Shown: piece by piece, positions 9,129 through 17,411 of the stretch
How the letters are laid out: each line of letters opens with the position of its first letter
Numbering within the stretch: position 1 is the stretch's first letter
Assembly (NCBI GenBank): GCA_015075105.1
Contig: JABTUZ010000002.1
Coordinates: forward strand, 151,001 to 215,000
From: Leptospiraceae bacterium
GTDB taxonomy: Bacteria; Spirochaetota; Leptospiria; Leptospirales; Leptospiraceae
Length of the DNA: 64,000 nucleotides
Reading direction: 5' to 3'
Program-made: the position numbers and the translations under genes
The notes under the pieces: model-generated
Told to the model about the DNA's origin: nothing
The model's input: the letters and a program-made list of their open reading frames with translations, nothing else
The model's database searches: none

Positions 9129-11420
9129 TTAGTATCCTTCAAATTCTTTGTCTTCAAGAGAAATGACTTTTTCGGGGTCGATTTTGGCTTGTTTGTGTGA
9201 GCCATTCCCATTTTGTGAGACAGCTTTTTTAACTACAGGTGCGTTATGCGAGCGACTTTGCTCTTGAGTTTTTTTGGATTGAGCCGGGTTGACAGGTGGT
9301 TGATTAGAGTCTTTGATGTGGAATTTTGCAATAATCTCCGACATACTCTCTGCCTGACCTGCAAGCTCAGTACTGGAAGAGGCAATCTCTTCGGAGTTGG
9401 ATGCATTGGTCTGGGTGACTTGCTCGATCTGCTGCATGCTCTTTTCTATTTCTACAAGTCCTTTTACCTGCTCATCTGATGCGATCACTACCTCTTTCAT
9501 AAGAGTTGCCACCTCATTGACGCTTTCACTAATTTCAGTCAAAGCAATAAAAGTTTTTTCCGCAATGTCAACACCGTTGTTTGCTTTGTTTATCGACTCT
9601 TGAATGAGGTCTGCTGTTTCTCTTGCGGCTTTTGCACTACGATCAGATAGCCTTTTTACTTCTTCTGCGACTACTGCAAATCCTTTTCCGTGCTTACCTG
9701 CTCTTGCTGCCTCTACTGCCGCATTTAAGGAAAGTAGGTTTGTCTGAAATGCAATTTCATCTATTGCTTTTATAATTTTAGAAATATTGTCCGATGCGTT
9801 CTTGATCTGGTTCATCGCATTTTTTAGCTCGCTCATCATCTCTTCTCCTTTCTTTGAGCTGGTGAGTGTGTGAGTAGAAAGCTCGTTGGCTCTTTTTGCA
9901 TTTTCTGAGGCTTGTTTGGTCTGAGAACTTAACTCTGTAACTGCTGCAGAGATTTCTTCCACAGATGCTGCTTGCTCTGATGAACCTTGGGCAAGTGACT
10001 GACTCGCTTCAGAAATCTGTCCTGCCCCACCGTGGACTTCACTTACTGCTTGAATCATTACACCAAGGATTTCATTGAATGAGTCCAAGGTTTTATTTAG
10101 TGAATTTTTAATTTCAGCGTGACCGCCCTTGTATTCTCCGTTTACATATTCCCGTAAGTTTCCATTTGCCATTTCTGCCATTACTTTGGAGGCTTCTTCG
10201 ATTGGCTCGACCATTTTTACTACGATATCGTTTATGCCGGGAGGAATGGCTTTGAAGTCTGTGCCGATTTCTTCTTCGGACATCCTTGAGTCCAAGATAC
10301 CGTCTTTGATTTTTTCTGCAAATTCCTTAGCACGGGCAACTAAAGTTTCTATTTGAGATGTAATGCTTTTGGTCAAAACAATTGCCAAGAATATCGTACC
10401 GAGAAGAGTACCGGCAAGCAGGACGTAAACGAGGTAAAGAATTTTCGTTTCTTTTACTAAATTTTCATCCAATTTTTTTACGAGTAGCCCTGAAGTGTTT
10501 TTATTCACTTCAAAAATTGCGTTAGTCGCCACTGTAGCAATTTTAAAGTATTCCGAAGGAGTGATTGTAAGTTCTTTTGCAGTTACAATTTCTTTTTTTA
10601 TGACTGAGATATAATTTTCTATAATTGAATTGAGCTTGTCAATTTCTTCTTTAGAAAAAATTTTCTCATCCGGATTGTATTTTCTTGCCATTTCTAATGA
10701 ATCTTTTGAAAATTTAGAATAAAAAAGCAAATCTTGATATAGGAAAATAAACTTTTCAAACTCATCATTTGAATTATTTTTTTTATTAAGTAAACTAATT
10801 CCATAGGCTCTAGTCTTTCCTACAGTTTCAGCTAAGAAAGGCATTTTAAAGATGGATAAATCCATAATATAATAAGTATCAGAATTTGGATCTAAAACTA
10901 ATCCCGAAGCATCCCCCAATTTGGTAATAAATTTTAATGAATTATCAATTGCATTACTGTGAATTTCGAGATTTTCTAAAGAAGAAACAGTTTTATAGGT
11001 ATCTTTTAATTTTTTATAATCTTTAGAAATTTTCTCCCAACCAGAGGTTACATGCAATTTTTGAGATGCTGTCTTGCCGAATTTTTCAATTTCCAGATCT
11101 ATTCTATCTAATTCAGATTCTATTTTAGATAATTCGGAAATTATTTCATTGCTTTTGTCTCCACCGTGGTATCTGGAACTAAGCCCACGATGCACAGCAA
11201 GATTATTATTGAAATCAACTGCCATTAATACTACTTTTGTACCTTCATTTTCGAGAGTGAAAAATTCCATTTTACGGGCTTGCTCTTTGTATATCATAAA
11301 TCCCATAACGAGAAGTGGGATTAGAACCGCCAAGACCATTAGAATGAGTCTTTGCTGGATTGAGAATTTATTAAAAATTCTAAAGAGTATGTTGGTATTG
11401 TGAGTTTTATTGTGACTCAT
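9129..11420 (-). CDS. Methyl-accepting chemotaxis protein
   Basis: This 763-residue receptor has TM1 at about 25-46, a periplasmic helical sensor of about 300 residues, TM2 near 335-357 and a HAMP-like segment. The cytoplasmic signalling hairpin contains the family tip ([24 protein letters not shown], seen as overlapping motifs). The sensor carries [11 protein letters not shown] and [14 protein letters not shown], reminiscent of NIT/four-helix sensors, but the ligand cannot be inferred. The last five residues (EFEGY) fit aromatic-x-x-aromatic, the pattern of CheR/CheB-docking pentapeptides. The ATG at 11420 has AGGAT upstream. It is the first gene of the operon and sits behind a strong promoter. 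Confidence 0.93.
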   Translation of the reverse strand: MSHNKTHNTNILFRIFNKFSIQQRLILMVLAVLIPLLVMGFMIYKEQARKMEFFTLENEGTKVVLMAVDFNNNLAVHRGLSSRYHGGDKSNEIISELSKIESELDRIDLEIEKFGKTASQKLHVTSGWEKISKDYKKLKDTYKTVSSLENLEIHSNAIDNSLKFITKLGDASGLVLDPNSDTYYIMDLSIFKMPFLAETVGKTRAYGISLLNKKNNSNDEFEKFIFLYQDLLFYSKFSKDSLEMARKYNPDEKIFSKEEIDKLNSIIENYISVIKKEIVTAKELTITPSEYFKIATVATNAIFEVNKNTSGLLVKKLDENLVKETKILYLVYVLLAGTLLGTIFLAIVLTKSITSQIETLVARAKEFAEKIKDGILDSRMSEEEIGTDFKAIPPGINDIVVKMVEPIEEASKVMAEMANGNLREYVNGEYKGGHAEIKNSLNKTLDSFNEILGVMIQAVSEVHGGAGQISEASQSLAQGSSEQAASVEEISAAVTELSSQTKQASENAKRANELSTHTLTSSKKGEEMMSELKNAMNQIKNASDNISKIIKAIDEIAFQTNLLSLNAAVEAARAGKHGKGFAVVAEEVKRLSDRSAKAARETADLIQESINKANNGVDIAEKTFIALTEISESVNEVATLMKEVVIASDEQVKGLVEIEKSMQQIEQVTQTNASNSEEIASSSTELAGQAESMSEIIAKFHIKDSNQPPVNPAQSKKTQEQSRSHNAPVVKKAVSQNGNGSHKQAKIDPEKVISLEDKEFEGY

Positions 11421-11481
11421 AGTGGTAATCCTGCCTTTACAAAAACCAAATTTAAAAAAATTTGTATCTTAGTGAAGAATT

Positions 11482-11510
11482 ACAATACATTTTAAAAAAA
11501 GTAGTGTCAA
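11482..11510 (-). promoter_or_regulatory. Sigma70-type promoter of the chemotaxis operon
   Basis: On the minus strand TTGACA (11510-11505) and TATTGT (11487-11482) are separated by 17 bp, near-consensus for a housekeeping promoter. Transcription would begin near 11475, leaving a leader of about 55 nt before the MCP ATG at 11420. No sigma28-type element was noticed. The remaining 11511-11724 stretch is AT-rich with no other feature seen. Confidence 0.7.
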
Positions 11511-11724
11511 GAACTTTAATTTAAAAATATTCTTCTTCTTACTTTTAATCTAATTGCAATACTATACGTCCAATAATTTTTTTTAGAGAATAAATGTAAT
11601 CTTTTAAAAATAGTTTGTCAATAATTTTTTTCCTCTAAAGAAATAATTTTTTTCTTTTGTAGTAGTTAGAGCTTAGAGCGTGTTGTATTTGTGTTGTCTT
11701 TTTTGTTCACGTAAGTTTTTTCTC

Positions 11725-12189
11725 TTATTCGTCGGGTTTGTATCGTTTTAGTCTATTGTAGCGGGTTGTTTTTCTCTTGGAGAGGTAAGATCCTCCCGCA
11801 ATCGTGGTTACCGGGGTGGGAACTCCATTCTCGAAGAACCGACTGGGGAGAATTATGTCCCATTCGGCAAGGTCAAGCACCAACAAAAGAGTAAAAAGAG
11901 CGGTCTTTGTGGTGCCAAGCCAATCCGCAAGAATCCCAAGCTCAATCCAATCCTCGTTATTTGGGGTAAAATTCTTCTTCTGCAAATTTTGCCCGACTTC
12001 TTGGTAAGCCTTTTTCACCCTCTCCATCTTCTCAAAAGTCCCCCAAAGAATCACGTTTCTGTATCTGTTCAGCAATGCGTGCAAATATTTTCGTCTCGAA
12101 AAACCCGTCGTTCTTCTATTAAACTCGTCCATATATTTTGCTGGAACAAGCAAGCTCGATTGGGTTTCTGCATATTTTTGTGGGTTCAT
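11725..12189 (-). CDS. DUF1564-like protein, copy 1
   Basis: The 154-residue protein has a strong ribosome site (AAGGAGAAATTT before ATG). It carries SSLLVPAKYMDEF near residue 11, an Arg-rich helical stretch (GFSRRKYLHALLNRYRN), NLQKKNFTPNNEDWIELG, and a helix-turn-helix-like segment (ILADWLGTTKTALFTLLLVLD). This pattern matches what I recall of DUF1564, a family expanded in Leptospira with no assigned function; a DNA-binding role is an inference from the small basic helical fold. A near-identical protein lies at 39518-40006 and an N-terminal fragment at 14125-14370. All three share the upstream leader and hairpin repeats. Confidence 0.7.
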   Translation of the reverse strand: MNPQKYAETQSSLLVPAKYMDEFNRRTTGFSRRKYLHALLNRYRNVILWGTFEKMERVKKAYQEVGQNLQKKNFTPNNEDWIELGILADWLGTTKTALFTLLLVLDLAEWDIILPSRFFENGVPTPVTTIAGGSYLSKRKTTRYNRLKRYKPDE

Positions 12190-12420
12190 AAATTTCTCCT
12201 TAAAGTAAAATTTTCTGCTCTCCTTTATAAGGTAAAAAAAGTTTGCTTTAGAAAAAAAATTTTTGCATTTTTTAGAAAATTTTTTTAGCTTTTACAGAAA
12301 AAATCCCAAATCTGCACTAAATGCGTAAACTCTTGAAATCCCCTAAAAAAGTGGAGTTCCCACATTTTTGCGTGAAAAGTGTAAAATCTGCACTAAAGGT
12401 GTAATTCCCTATAAAACGAT
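12190..12420. repeat. Conserved leader and hairpin repeat upstream of DUF1564-like copy 1
   Basis: About 110 bp directly upstream of the gene (12190-12300) is almost identical to 14371-14478 and 40007-40117: ribosome site, then CTTATAAAGGAGAGCAG on the gene strand, then long A/T runs. Beyond it, 12311-12404 holds repeat units containing GTGGAGTTCCCAC (12351-12363) and AGTGTAAAATCTGCACT, related to the tandem array at 53701-53945. The gene-free stretch 12421-12587 shows a possible decayed reading frame (about 12455-12579, interrupted by TAA, ending in EITDDELEYIF) before the next gene's ribosome site. Confidence 0.75.
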
Positions 12421-12587
12421 ATAGCTCATGGATTATAGTCTTTTGAAAAAATTGTGATATTAATCGCACAGAAAAAGAATTAGAAAAACGAGAAAAATAA
12501 AATGAAATTGATGATGATATTTATTATACTTCAAGACTACAAGAAATCACAGACGACGAGCTTGAATATATTTTTTAGGAGAAACCA

Positions 12588-12770
12588 ATGACTGAAACAC
12601 AAATTAAATCTTTAAAGAAAAAATTTCCAGAACTTTGTGAAAAATGCAAAGTCATTTCTGAAAACGGAAAAAAATTTTACGTTCTTGCCAAAACCGAAAA
12701 CATGATCCACAAATTCGACAAGGCTTCCAGTTTCGTCAAGTTTGCGAAGGGGCTGAACGATGGATTCTGA
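12588..12770 (+). CDS. Small hypothetical protein in accessory block
   Basis: This 60-residue basic protein has a good ribosome site (TTTAGGAGAAACC before the ATG). I do not recognise a family. It has a Lys-rich N-terminus with a CEKC pair near residues 17-20, a central KKFYVLAKTENMIHKFDKA segment, and a predicted alpha/beta pattern like small antitoxins. It overlaps the next small gene by 11 bp, so the two form a coupled pair of the kind seen in toxin-antitoxin loci. Nothing in the sequence shows which member, if either, would be toxic. Confidence 0.6.
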   Translation: MTETQIKSLKKKFPELCEKCKVISENGKKFYVLAKTENMIHKFDKASSFVKFAKGLNDGF

Positions 12771-12963
12771 ACTTGCAAAAATATTATTGGATCCAGTTGA
12801 TAGTTTTCAACAAAGACTCATGTATGCGTTTCTTAAAAGAAAAGGCCTTATGGAGGAATTTCATGATTTTTTTGACGAGTGGATTGTCGCCACTAAATAC
12901 CCGAACCCTGAACCTATTCTCATTCCAGAAGAAATTTTAAGAAAACTTGACAACCTGCGATGA
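12760..12963 (+). CDS. Small hypothetical protein, partner of the preceding gene
   Basis: This 67-residue acidic, mostly helical protein (LAKILLDPVDSFQQRLMYAF; later EEFHDFFDEWIVATKYP) overlaps the preceding gene by 11 bp. I recognise no family. The basic-acidic pairing with its neighbour, small size and location between repeat elements suggest an accessory two-gene module, possibly toxin-antitoxin or phage-derived. It ends 9 bp before the promoter that drives the following gene, so it closes its own transcription unit. Confidence 0.6.
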   Translation: MDSELAKILLDPVDSFQQRLMYAFLKRKGLMEEFHDFFDEWIVATKYPNPEPILIPEEILRKLDNLR

Positions 12964-12972
12964 TAAAAACCC

Positions 12973-13000
12973 TTGACAGAAAGAAAAAAATAGCTATAAT
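12973..13000 (+). promoter_or_regulatory. Consensus promoter predicting a leaderless transcript
   Basis: TTGACA (12973-12978) and TATAAT (12995-13000) are perfect consensus hexamers with 16-bp spacing. The expected start site, about 7 nt downstream, is position 13007, which is the A of an ATG. A second promoter of the same geometry is at 13792-13819. Confidence 0.8.
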
Positions 13001-13006
13001 ATGGGT

Positions 13007-13219
13007 ATGACGACAGCTACGAAACAAAAAACCGACAAAAAAGACTGGGAGCTTGCAGACAGGCAAAGAGATTTTTTAAAAGAAAAATATGGGCTTGAAC
13101 TTATTAAAGTGAATGAGTATGGCTATATTTATGATGGGATAGAGTCATTAAAAGCCTTTAAAAAATACGGAAAAGAAGGGAAAAATGGTTCTATTATGGC
13201 AGTCAGAAAAATAAGATAA
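13007..13219 (+). CDS. Small hypothetical protein, probably leaderless
   Basis: This is a 70-residue charged protein. The frame can be extended to an ATG at 13001, but that codon abuts the -10 hexamer and would be upstream of the predicted transcript start, so ATG 13007 is chosen. Features are a Lys/Asp-rich N-terminus, DRQRDFLKEKYGLELIKVNE and YIYDGIESLKAFKKYGKEG. No family is recognised. It is followed with zero spacing (TAA then ATG) by a DUF4160 protein, which overlaps a DUF2442-like gene, so it leads a three-gene unit. Position suggests a regulator or antitoxin. Confidence 0.65.
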   Translation: MTTATKQKTDKKDWELADRQRDFLKEKYGLELIKVNEYGYIYDGIESLKAFKKYGKEGKNGSIMAVRKIR

Positions 13220-13498
13220 ATGCCAAAATTCGCTGAATTTAGAAATTTTGAATTTTATTATTTTGTAAAAGATGCAATTGCGGATGAGCCGTTGCATGTT
13301 CATGTTGCAGTCTCAAAAGATAGGTATCGGTTTGGAAAGTTTTGGCTTGAGCCGGACGTTTCTATGGATAGGAAAGGTGCGCTTTCTACTCCAGACATAT
13401 TGAAAGTCGAAAAAGCCTTAAAGAAGAATTTGACAAAAATCAAAGCACAAATAGAAAAAATAAAAAAAGGGGAATCAGTCAAAGTTATAAAACTATGA
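13220..13498 (+). CDS. DUF4160 family protein
   Basis: This 92-residue protein has the DUF4160 hallmark: an aromatic segment (FEFYYFVKD), EPLHVHVAV with the HVHV pair, then KFWLEPDVSMDRKGALS and a helical C-terminus. DUF4160 proteins are commonly encoded beside DUF2442 proteins and the pair is often treated as toxin-antitoxin-like, although the activity is not established to my knowledge. Here it follows the upstream gene with no spacer and overlaps the DUF2442-like gene by 4 bp (ATGA), supporting co-translation. Confidence 0.8.
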   Translation: MPKFAEFRNFEFYYFVKDAIADEPLHVHVAVSKDRYRFGKFWLEPDVSMDRKGALSTPDILKVEKALKKNLTKIKAQIEKIKKGESVKVIKL

Positions 13499-13740
13499 AA
13501 TCTTTAAATTTTCCAGAAATCCAGGATGCCATGATCCTAAAGAGGGACTTGGTGGTTAAGTTGGTTGACGGTCGATCCGTAATATATCCGGTTTCGCTTT
13601 TCCCTGAATTGCGAAAGGTTCCTGTAGGTGCAAGGAAAAAGCCTACGATTGGCGGGATAGACATGATAGATCGTTTTTCATTCAAGGGGCGGCCTGAAGT
13701 ATATCAGATAGATGAGACTCTTCATTTAAACAAAATTTAA
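13495..13740 (+). CDS. DUF2442-like protein
   Basis: This 81-residue protein starts at the ATG overlapping the DUF4160 stop by 4 bp. It has the DUF2442 pattern: hydrophobic strand plus DGR (LVVKLVDGRSVIYPVSLFPEL), a basic loop, then a C-terminal IDETLHL strand. It is usually the partner of DUF4160 in small mobile two-gene modules. The GGIDMIDRFSFKGRPEVYQ segment is longer than in the canonical family, so the assignment is by context as well as sequence. Confidence 0.65.
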   Translation: MKSLNFPEIQDAMILKRDLVVKLVDGRSVIYPVSLFPELRKVPVGARKKPTIGGIDMIDRFSFKGRPEVYQIDETLHLNKI

Positions 13741-13791
13741 ACTTTTATTCGCCTCACTATAAAAAATTTTTTCAAAAGTGTTACTTTTCGC

Positions 13792-13819
13792 TTAACAAAA
13801 AAAAACGCCTGGGCATAAT
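13792..13819 (+). promoter_or_regulatory. Second promoter of leaderless geometry
   Basis: TTAACA (13792-13797) and CATAAT (13814-13819) are separated by 16 bp. The sequence after the -10 (GTGGGTATG) matches that after the 12995-13000 hexamer (ATGGGTATG). The predicted start site at 13826 is again the A of an in-frame ATG. Confidence 0.65.
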
Positions 13820-13869
13820 GTGGGTATGTCTCTGACTGGAACGGAAAGCGCGGTTAACGATAGAACCTC

Positions 13870-13896
13870 CCGAAATCTCCCCCAAGGAGGTTTCGG
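13870..13896 (+). promoter_or_regulatory. Hairpin sequestering a Shine-Dalgarno sequence
   Basis: CCGAAATCTCC (13870-13880) pairs over 11 bp (one T-G wobble) with GGAGGTTTCGG (13886-13896), loop CCCAA. The AGGAGG ribosome site of the ATG at 13898 is inside the stem. The stem lies in the same reading frame as the upstream leaderless start at 13826. Confidence 0.65.
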
Positions 13897-13897
13897 A

Positions 13898-14188
13898 ATG
13901 GCGGTCACGAATACAAAAAGTATCACAATTAAGCTTGATGATAATTTGTGTAGTGTTGTCCAAGATTTTGCAGAGAGAAACGAAATGGATGTTTCAAAAG
14001 TAAGTCGTTTAGCTTTAAAAAAATTTCTGGGTGTAAATCCGCCGGTGAATGTCAAAAAATTAGAAAAAGGGTGCGACCTAATCGGCAGGTTTTATTGCCG
14101 AATAACGGGGAATATTTGTATAGTCTATCCGTCATCGTTGTCCGGCTTAAAATTCTTCTTTTGCAAATTCTGTCCGACTTCTTGGTAA
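13898..14188 (+). CDS. Ribbon-helix-helix (CopG-like) protein, 3' end replaced
   Basis: From the ATG at 13898 the protein begins with KSITIKLDDNLCSVVQDF, then ERNEMDVSKVSRLALKKFL, the strand-helix-helix pattern of CopG/RHH antitoxins. A longer form starting at ATG 13826 would add 24 residues. After about residue 75 the frame runs into DNA that is antisense to the truncated DUF1564-like copy (from about 14131), so the last 19 or so residues are foreign and no toxin gene follows. This looks like an RHH antitoxin locus cut by rearrangement. Two alternative starts and the hairpin between them suggest translational control. Confidence 0.6.
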   Translation: MAVTNTKSITIKLDDNLCSVVQDFAERNEMDVSKVSRLALKKFLGVNPPVNVKKLEKGCDLIGRFYCRITGNICIVYPSSLSGLKFFFCKFCPTSW

Positions 14189-14370
14189 GCCTTTTTCACC
14201 CTCTCCATCTTCTCAAAATTACCCCAAAGAATCACGTTTCTGTATCTATTAAACAGTGCGTGCAAATATTTTCGTCTCGAAAAACCCGTCGTTCTTCTAT
14301 TGAACTCTTCCATGTATTTTGCTGGAATTAGCAAGCTCGATTGGGTTTCTACATATTTTTCTGGGTTCAT
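14125..14370 (-). pseudogene. DUF1564-like protein, copy 2, truncated
   Basis: Only the N-terminal 80 or so residues remain (SSLLIPAKYMEEFNRRTTGF through NLQKKNFKPDN), closely matching copies 1 and 3. Homology ends near 14131, where the full copies continue with EDWIELG, and the frame hits a stop at once. The ribosome site, leader and upstream repeats are intact. The lost 3' half abuts the interrupted RHH gene, so one event probably removed both gene ends. Confidence 0.8.
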
Positions 14371-14820
14371 AAATTTCTCCTTAAAGTAAATTTTTCTGCT
14401 CTTCTTTATAAGGTAAAAAAAGTTTGCTTTAGAAATAAAATTTTTGTAATTTTAGAAAAAATTTTTTAACTTTTACAGAAAAAGCCCTGAAAAAAGGCGT
14501 AAACTCTTAATTCTGCAAGTTCCCAAGGCGTAAACTCTTGGTAAAAGCATCCCTTAAAAAAGTGGAGTTCCACATTTTGCGTGAAAGGTGAACAAAAACT
14601 TGGTATAAAGATATGCAAGATTCTTCAGAAAGAGTGAGATCATCCCCACAAAGGGATTTCAATGAAAAGTGCAAACTGCACTAAAAGCGAAATTTCAAAA
14701 ACTCTACTAAAGCTCAAAACCTCATCCTAAAAGATAAACCTAATTGCAAAGATTCTACCTCCACGATTTCCGACCTCAGACATCAGTCATCAGTCCTCCG
14801 AATTGGAGCCCCACAAAGGG
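14371..14820. repeat. Leader, hairpin repeats and terminal repeat of DUF1564-like copy 2
   Basis: The conserved leader (14371-14478) is followed by degenerate repeat units, including GGCGTAAACTCTT twice and GTGGAGTTCCAC at 14562-14573, and by an ATCCCCACAAAGGGAT palindrome at 14642-14657. At 14770-14814 is a block (GACCTCAGAC..., CAGTCCTCCGAATTGGAG) found inverted at 53599-53646. The remaining bases up to the PBP gene at 14878 show no feature. Confidence 0.7.
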
Positions 14821-14877
14821 ATATTAAAATTGAAAATGTAAAAAGGTGTTCGGAAAATAAGTGGAAGTTCAGTTAGT

Positions 14878-16686
14878 TTATTGAAAATACAAAATCCATT
14901 CACCGGATTCAGGTAGGGGATTTCCTGGGCTTGGACTTTGATCAAAGCAAAAACCTGATCCGACAAATTTGTATTTTACTTGTAATTTATTCATTATCAG
15001 TAAGGCTTCTTTCACTGATTTTCCAGTGAAGTTAGGAACGATATTGGTTTTAATTTTTGGTGAAACTTTTTCTATTCTGTGGAGAGTATATACTTTAGAA
15101 GATTCGCTTGATTCTATAATTGGGATTATGCTTTCCACGACTTCTCTAAATACGGGAGCTGCAAGCCCGCCACCGGAATGAACTAAGCCACCCGGTTCAT
15201 CAAAAAGCACAAGCCCTACAATCCTCGGCTCGTTTGCCGGAAAAAATCCAAGAAAAGAAGCGCTGTAAAGAGACTCGCTGTAACCTTTTCCGGGTTTCGC
15301 TTTTTGACCTGTGCCGGTTTTACCTGCAATTGCATAATCCTGCAAATAGGCATTTTTCCCTGTACCTTGGGAAACGACTTTCGTCATTGCGTTTAGGATT
15401 TGTTTTGTAGTAGAGTTTTTGATTCCGATTGTAGATGGGGTGTAAGAAAATTGTTGAACTATATCCCCATAAGAATTTGTAATAAAAGAAACTGCTGTGG
15501 GAGTGAAAATTTTTCCTCCATTCACAATACTTGCGGCAGAGGTAACTAACTGGATCGGTGTGACGGAAATTCCTTGACCAATCGCTAAAAAATACGATGT
15601 GCTGGGAGTCCATTTTTTAAATTCAGGAAAGTATCCTTTGTTTTCATAAGGAGAAAATCCGGTCTTCTGACCAAATAAAAAATTCTTCATGTACTCGTAG
15701 AGTTTTTCATCGGGAATTTTTTTGACTGCTTTTATAATTCCAACATTACAGGAATATTGTAAAATTTCTTCTAAGTCAACTGGCCCGTGGCTATCCGTGC
15801 ATCGGATAATTGAATTTCCGAATTCTATATAACCTGGGCAAAAAAATTTCTCGTTTGGCTTTATCAGCCCTTCATTTACAAGAGTCATTGCCATGAATAT
15901 TTTCATAGTTGAGCCTGGCTCATAAACGTGACGAATCGCCCAGTTTGTAGTTGCTTCTGCGGGGTAGTCGTAATATTTATTTGGATTAAAATTAGGAAAA
16001 CTGGCCATGGCTAAAACTTTCCCTGTTTTCACATCCATGAAAATACCGACCGCTTTCTTTGATTTTGTTTCTAAAAAAGCCCTACCCAATGCGTGCTCTA
16101 ATTTATATTGAATTAGGCTGTCTATGGTAAGGTGGAGTTCGTTTCCTCTTGGAGTATCCGTATCGTTTGCAGTGAGTAACTCTTTGTGGTATAAAAATTC
16201 TAAACCGGAAAGTGATCTGTCATCGTCCATTCCGGTAAACCCGATTAAATTGGATGCTAAACTACCATTTGGGTAAACTCTCTTGAATTCTTTTTCTTGT
16301 CGAACACCGGGTAGAGCCATCTCCATAATTTTTTTAGCTATTACGTTATCTACTTCTCTTTTCAATAGAAAGTAATTTGATTTTTCTTTAATTAAAGATT
16401 CAATTTTTTCTGTTGGAATGTCTACGTAAGGAGAGATCTGAGTTGCAGTGAAAGCTGGATCGTAAACGTTTGCCGGATTAATTCCAATGGTGGAGGAGTC
16501 TTGGGAGAGGGCAAGCTCTATCCCTCTTCTGTCGTATATTGCGCCTCTTTGAATTCTTAATTCCGATCTAGTTTCTTGAGAGTTTCCGTTTAGAAATGTT
16601 AAAAAAACTACTCTACTGAAAAGAATCATGAAAAACAATAGTAAGAAAAAAAACAGATATTTTAAACGAAGAATGTATAACGACAT
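14878..16686 (-). CDS. Penicillin-binding protein, FtsI/PBP2-like, with C-terminal PASTA domain
   Basis: This class B PBP of 602 residues has an N-terminal TM segment (about 9-32), a PBP dimer domain starting with [12 protein letters not shown], and a transpeptidase domain with SxxK in EPGSTMKIF (about residue 260), SxN in YSCNVG and KTG in [10 protein letters not shown] single PASTA-like domain covers the last 65 residues ([17 protein letters not shown]). It crosslinks septal or elongation peptidoglycan in the periplasm; the PASTA tail favours an FtsI/SpoVD-type role. It lies outside a dcw cluster and 25 bp after lepB, suggesting one transcript with the signal peptidase. Confidence 0.9.
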   Translation of the reverse strand: MSLYILRLKYLFFFLLLFFMILFSRVVFLTFLNGNSQETRSELRIQRGAIYDRRGIELALSQDSSTIGINPANVYDPAFTATQISPYVDIPTEKIESLIKEKSNYFLLKREVDNVIAKKIMEMALPGVRQEKEFKRVYPNGSLASNLIGFTGMDDDRSLSGLEFLYHKELLTANDTDTPRGNELHLTIDSLIQYKLEHALGRAFLETKSKKAVGIFMDVKTGKVLAMASFPNFNPNKYYDYPAEATTNWAIRHVYEPGSTMKIFMAMTLVNEGLIKPNEKFFCPGYIEFGNSIIRCTDSHGPVDLEEILQYSCNVGIIKAVKKIPDEKLYEYMKNFLFGQKTGFSPYENKGYFPEFKKWTPSTSYFLAIGQGISVTPIQLVTSAASIVNGGKIFTPTAVSFITNSYGDIVQQFSYTPSTIGIKNSTTKQILNAMTKVVSQGTGKNAYLQDYAIAGKTGTGQKAKPGKGYSESLYSASFLGFFPANEPRIVGLVLFDEPGGLVHSGGGLAAPVFREVVESIIPIIESSESSKVYTLHRIEKVSPKIKTNIVPNFTGKSVKEALLIMNKLQVKYKFVGSGFCFDQSPSPGNPLPESGEWILYFQ

Positions 16687-16711
16687 ACCTATATTGATTT
16701 ATCGGAAACAA

Positions 16712-17260
16712 TTAAAATATCCATAAAACCTTTCCTCGCAAATAACTAAACGGAACTAATCCGAACGATCTTGAGTCGGTTGAGTAATCTCTGTTGTCTC
16801 CAAGTAGTAAATAGTAGCCTTCAGGGATACGACCTTTTTCAAATATGGGGAGAAACTCAAGATTCCCGTCAATCGAGCCTTTCCAGTTTTTTTCTTCTTT
16901 TGAATTTTTTGGGGAAGGAATCTCATCAGGCGAGACTAAAAATTTATCATTATCAAAAATATAGAAATCGAATGGAGTGCCTTGCAGTCTTTTTACTAAA
17001 ATTTCGTTTTTGTTGTTTTCAAATACAAGAATTTCATTTTTTTGAAGATTGGGTTTTCCTATTTGAACAGTCTCTTTAATAAAAGGAAGTTTTATAGGAA
17101 AAAATATTCTGGATACAAATAGAATGTCTCCATTCTTGATAGTGGGAAACATCGAATTTCCGCTTATAATATAAATCTGGAAAAAACACAGTCGGATAGC
17201 GAGTAGCACCACAAAAAAGAGTAAGGAATAGAAATATTTTTTTTGTAAGAGTTTTGTCAT
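16712..17260 (-). CDS. lepB: Signal peptidase I
   Basis: The 182-residue inner-membrane protease has one N-terminal TM segment and the S26 boxes: catalytic Ser in SGNSMFPTI (about residue 36), catalytic Lys in ILVKRLQG (about 90), and the C-terminal LLLGDNRDYSTDSRSFG box. It cleaves signal peptides of exported proteins. It is compact and lacks the large insertions of the E. coli enzyme. The upstream gap 17261-17411 is shared with the divergent receiver-phosphatase gene and must hold both promoters. Confidence 0.92.
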   Translation of the reverse strand: MTKLLQKKYFYSLLFFVVLLAIRLCFFQIYIISGNSMFPTIKNGDILFVSRIFFPIKLPFIKETVQIGKPNLQKNEILVFENNKNEILVKRLQGTPFDFYIFDNDKFLVSPDEIPSPKNSKEEKNWKGSIDGNLEFLPIFEKGRIPEGYYLLLGDNRDYSTDSRSFGLVPFSYLRGKVLWIF

Positions 17261-17411
17261 AGATTTATTTTTTTTTAGAATTCCTTGGTTACATATATTT
17301 ATATAAAAAATTTACTTGATTTATCATAAGAAAAATTCTCCACTAAAATATAAGTTAGACAGATGGTAGTAAATTCAAGTACCATTTCGCAAAAAGGAAA
17401 TTTTTCAGAAA

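Noticed and set aside
14642..14657. CRISPR-like repeat (ATCCCCACAAAGGGAT) before TTCAATG
   Set aside because: It occurs once in full and once in part (14807-14821), with no regular array; it is better viewed as part of the hairpin repeat region.
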